From NCBI GenBank assembly GCA_015491145.1, contig WFWM01000064.1, positions 1 to 6,926 of the forward strand: a DNA stretch of 6,926 bases. The letters are read 5' to 3'. Positions within the stretch are counted from its first letter, which is position 1. Each line of letters opens with the position of its first letter. Of this stretch, positions 6,431-6,926 are shown piece by piece. Below the pieces are notes generated by a model that was not told the origin of the DNA, did no database searches, and saw only the letters and a list, made by a program, of their open reading frames with translations. Source of the stretch: Patescibacteria group bacterium (GTDB lineage: Bacteria > Patescibacteriota > Minisyncoccia > Phycocordibacterales > UBA12088). Made by a program: the position numbers and the translations under genes.

Positions 6431-6926
6431 ATGGATCGTGCTGCAGCCATCTTCCACCGGCTCCACCGTAGCGTGGTGCGTTGGGTTGTTGCTTGTGCTA
6501 TGGCGGGAGTGCTCGTTGCTGCAGGAGGAGGTGCGCCTGCTGCTGTGTTCGCTGCCTCTGACAACGAGCTGGAGTACGTCCCCCTCGTCTATATCCCCGG
6601 GGTGAGCGGCAAGATAGGGCAGGGGGGTGATATGCCGGCGGTGATCAACCAGCTCTTCCTCCTCCTCATCTGGGCGCTCGTCGTGGTCGCGGTGGTGATG
6701 GTTGCCTTCTATGGGCTCACATGGGTGTTGTCGGAGGTGGTGCCGGAGAAGGTGGATGCGAAGCGGCGGATTGGGGAAATTCTCTTTGGCCTTGCGCTCG
6801 TGATGGGAACCGCCATCCTCCTTGCAACGGTGAACCCCAACATTCTCAACCTCTCCGTCCTCAGCACCGAGTCGCTCAAGGCGTATCGGGTGAAGGTGGG
6901 GGAATCGGATGCAAATGTGCTGCCTG
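6431..6926 (+). CDS. T4SS pilin (two-helix, VirB2-like), 3' end outside window
   Basis: ATG at 6431 (gcgtATG), 10 bp after the Ig-like gene; 165 codons are visible and the frame is still open at 6926. Residues 1-42 form a long signal peptide with a basic front and hydrophobic core, ending near AVFA (38-41). The mature part begins SDNELEYVPLVYIPGVSG, close to the 'PL-PG' opening of patescibacterial T4SS pilins. Next come a first transmembrane helix (about 70-98), a short basic cytoplasmic loop (EKVDAKRRIGE, 106-116), a second helix (about 117-135) and the hallmark TVNPNILNL (133-141). Proteins of this type are assembled into a surface filament in a VirB4-dependent way. The protein continues at least 24 residues past the NPN motif; many homologues stop sooner, so a C-terminal extension is likely. 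The short KRRI loop between the helices matches the family. Function is assigned by motif and context. Confidence 0.88.
   Translation, partial: MDRAAAIFHRLHRSVVRWVVACAMAGVLVAAGGGAPAAVFAASDNELEYVPLVYIPGVSGKIGQGGDMPAVINQLFLLLIWALVVVAVVMVAFYGLTWVLSEVVPEKVDAKRRIGEILFGLALVMGTAILLATVNPNILNLSVLSTESLKAYRVKVGESDANVLP

Noticed and set aside
5299..6564. 421-codon open frame on the - strand across the Ig-like gene
   Set aside because: It lies opposite a clear signal-peptide protein, has an unnatural composition with many His/Cys/Arg/Gly, and no recognisable domain. G+C-rich coding DNA often leaves such long antisense frames.
1..6926. Search for tRNA, rRNA, CRISPR repeats, transposases or att-like repeats
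   Set aside because: None seen; nearly all of the sequence is accounted for by the eight + strand genes, and the gaps (at most 78 bp) hold no such structure.

Overview
The window is a single-strand, head-to-tail gene cluster of eight genes, all on the + strand. It encodes the core of a type IV secretion-like (T4SS-like) or pilus machine of the sort found in Patescibacteria (the Candidate Phyla Radiation), probably of Parcubacteria type. The assignment rests on the gene set: a PrgI-family membrane protein, a stand-alone TraC-like protein, a VirB4-family ATPase, a multi-pass membrane protein, a secreted Ig-like protein, and a two-helix 'T4SS pilin' with the NPN motif typical of these bacteria. 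Lines counted by hand run at about 55-63% G+C, which is high for this group, so the exact lineage is uncertain. TAA, TAG and TGA all appear to act as stops, so there is no sign of the UGA=Gly code of Absconditabacteria and Gracilibacteria.

Layout. Positions 1-758 hold the 3' part of a helical protein of unknown function, cut by the window edge. Positions 778-1437 hold a protein with a helical N-terminal half and a Pro/Ser-rich tail, also of unknown function. A 78-bp gap, the longest in the window, follows and carries a plausible extended -10 promoter. Next come the PrgI-like protein (1516-1980), the TraC-like protein (1984-2664) and the VirB4 ATPase (2676-4529). A four-helix membrane protein with a coiled-coil tail follows (4546-5346), then a secreted three-domain Ig-like protein (5356-6420). 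The last gene is the start of the pilin (6431 to the window end, open). From PrgI onward the gaps are only 3-16 bp, so these genes are very likely co-transcribed, with a possible internal promoter (TATAAT) just before the Ig-like gene.

How the parts may work together (inference from family knowledge): the VirB4 ATPase at the inner face of the membrane, with the TraC-like protein, powers pilin extraction or substrate transfer. The PrgI-like protein and the four-helix protein form the membrane platform. The pilin and the Ig-like protein act outside the cytoplasmic membrane. No relaxase, coupling protein (VirD4) or integrase is visible, so the window gives no direct evidence that this is a mobile conjugative element; a chromosomal surface appendage or DNA-uptake system is equally compatible.

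The most unusual signal is at the start codons. All seven starts in the window are preceded directly by GT (GTATG), while a recognisable Shine-Dalgarno sequence at normal spacing is seen in at most one of them.
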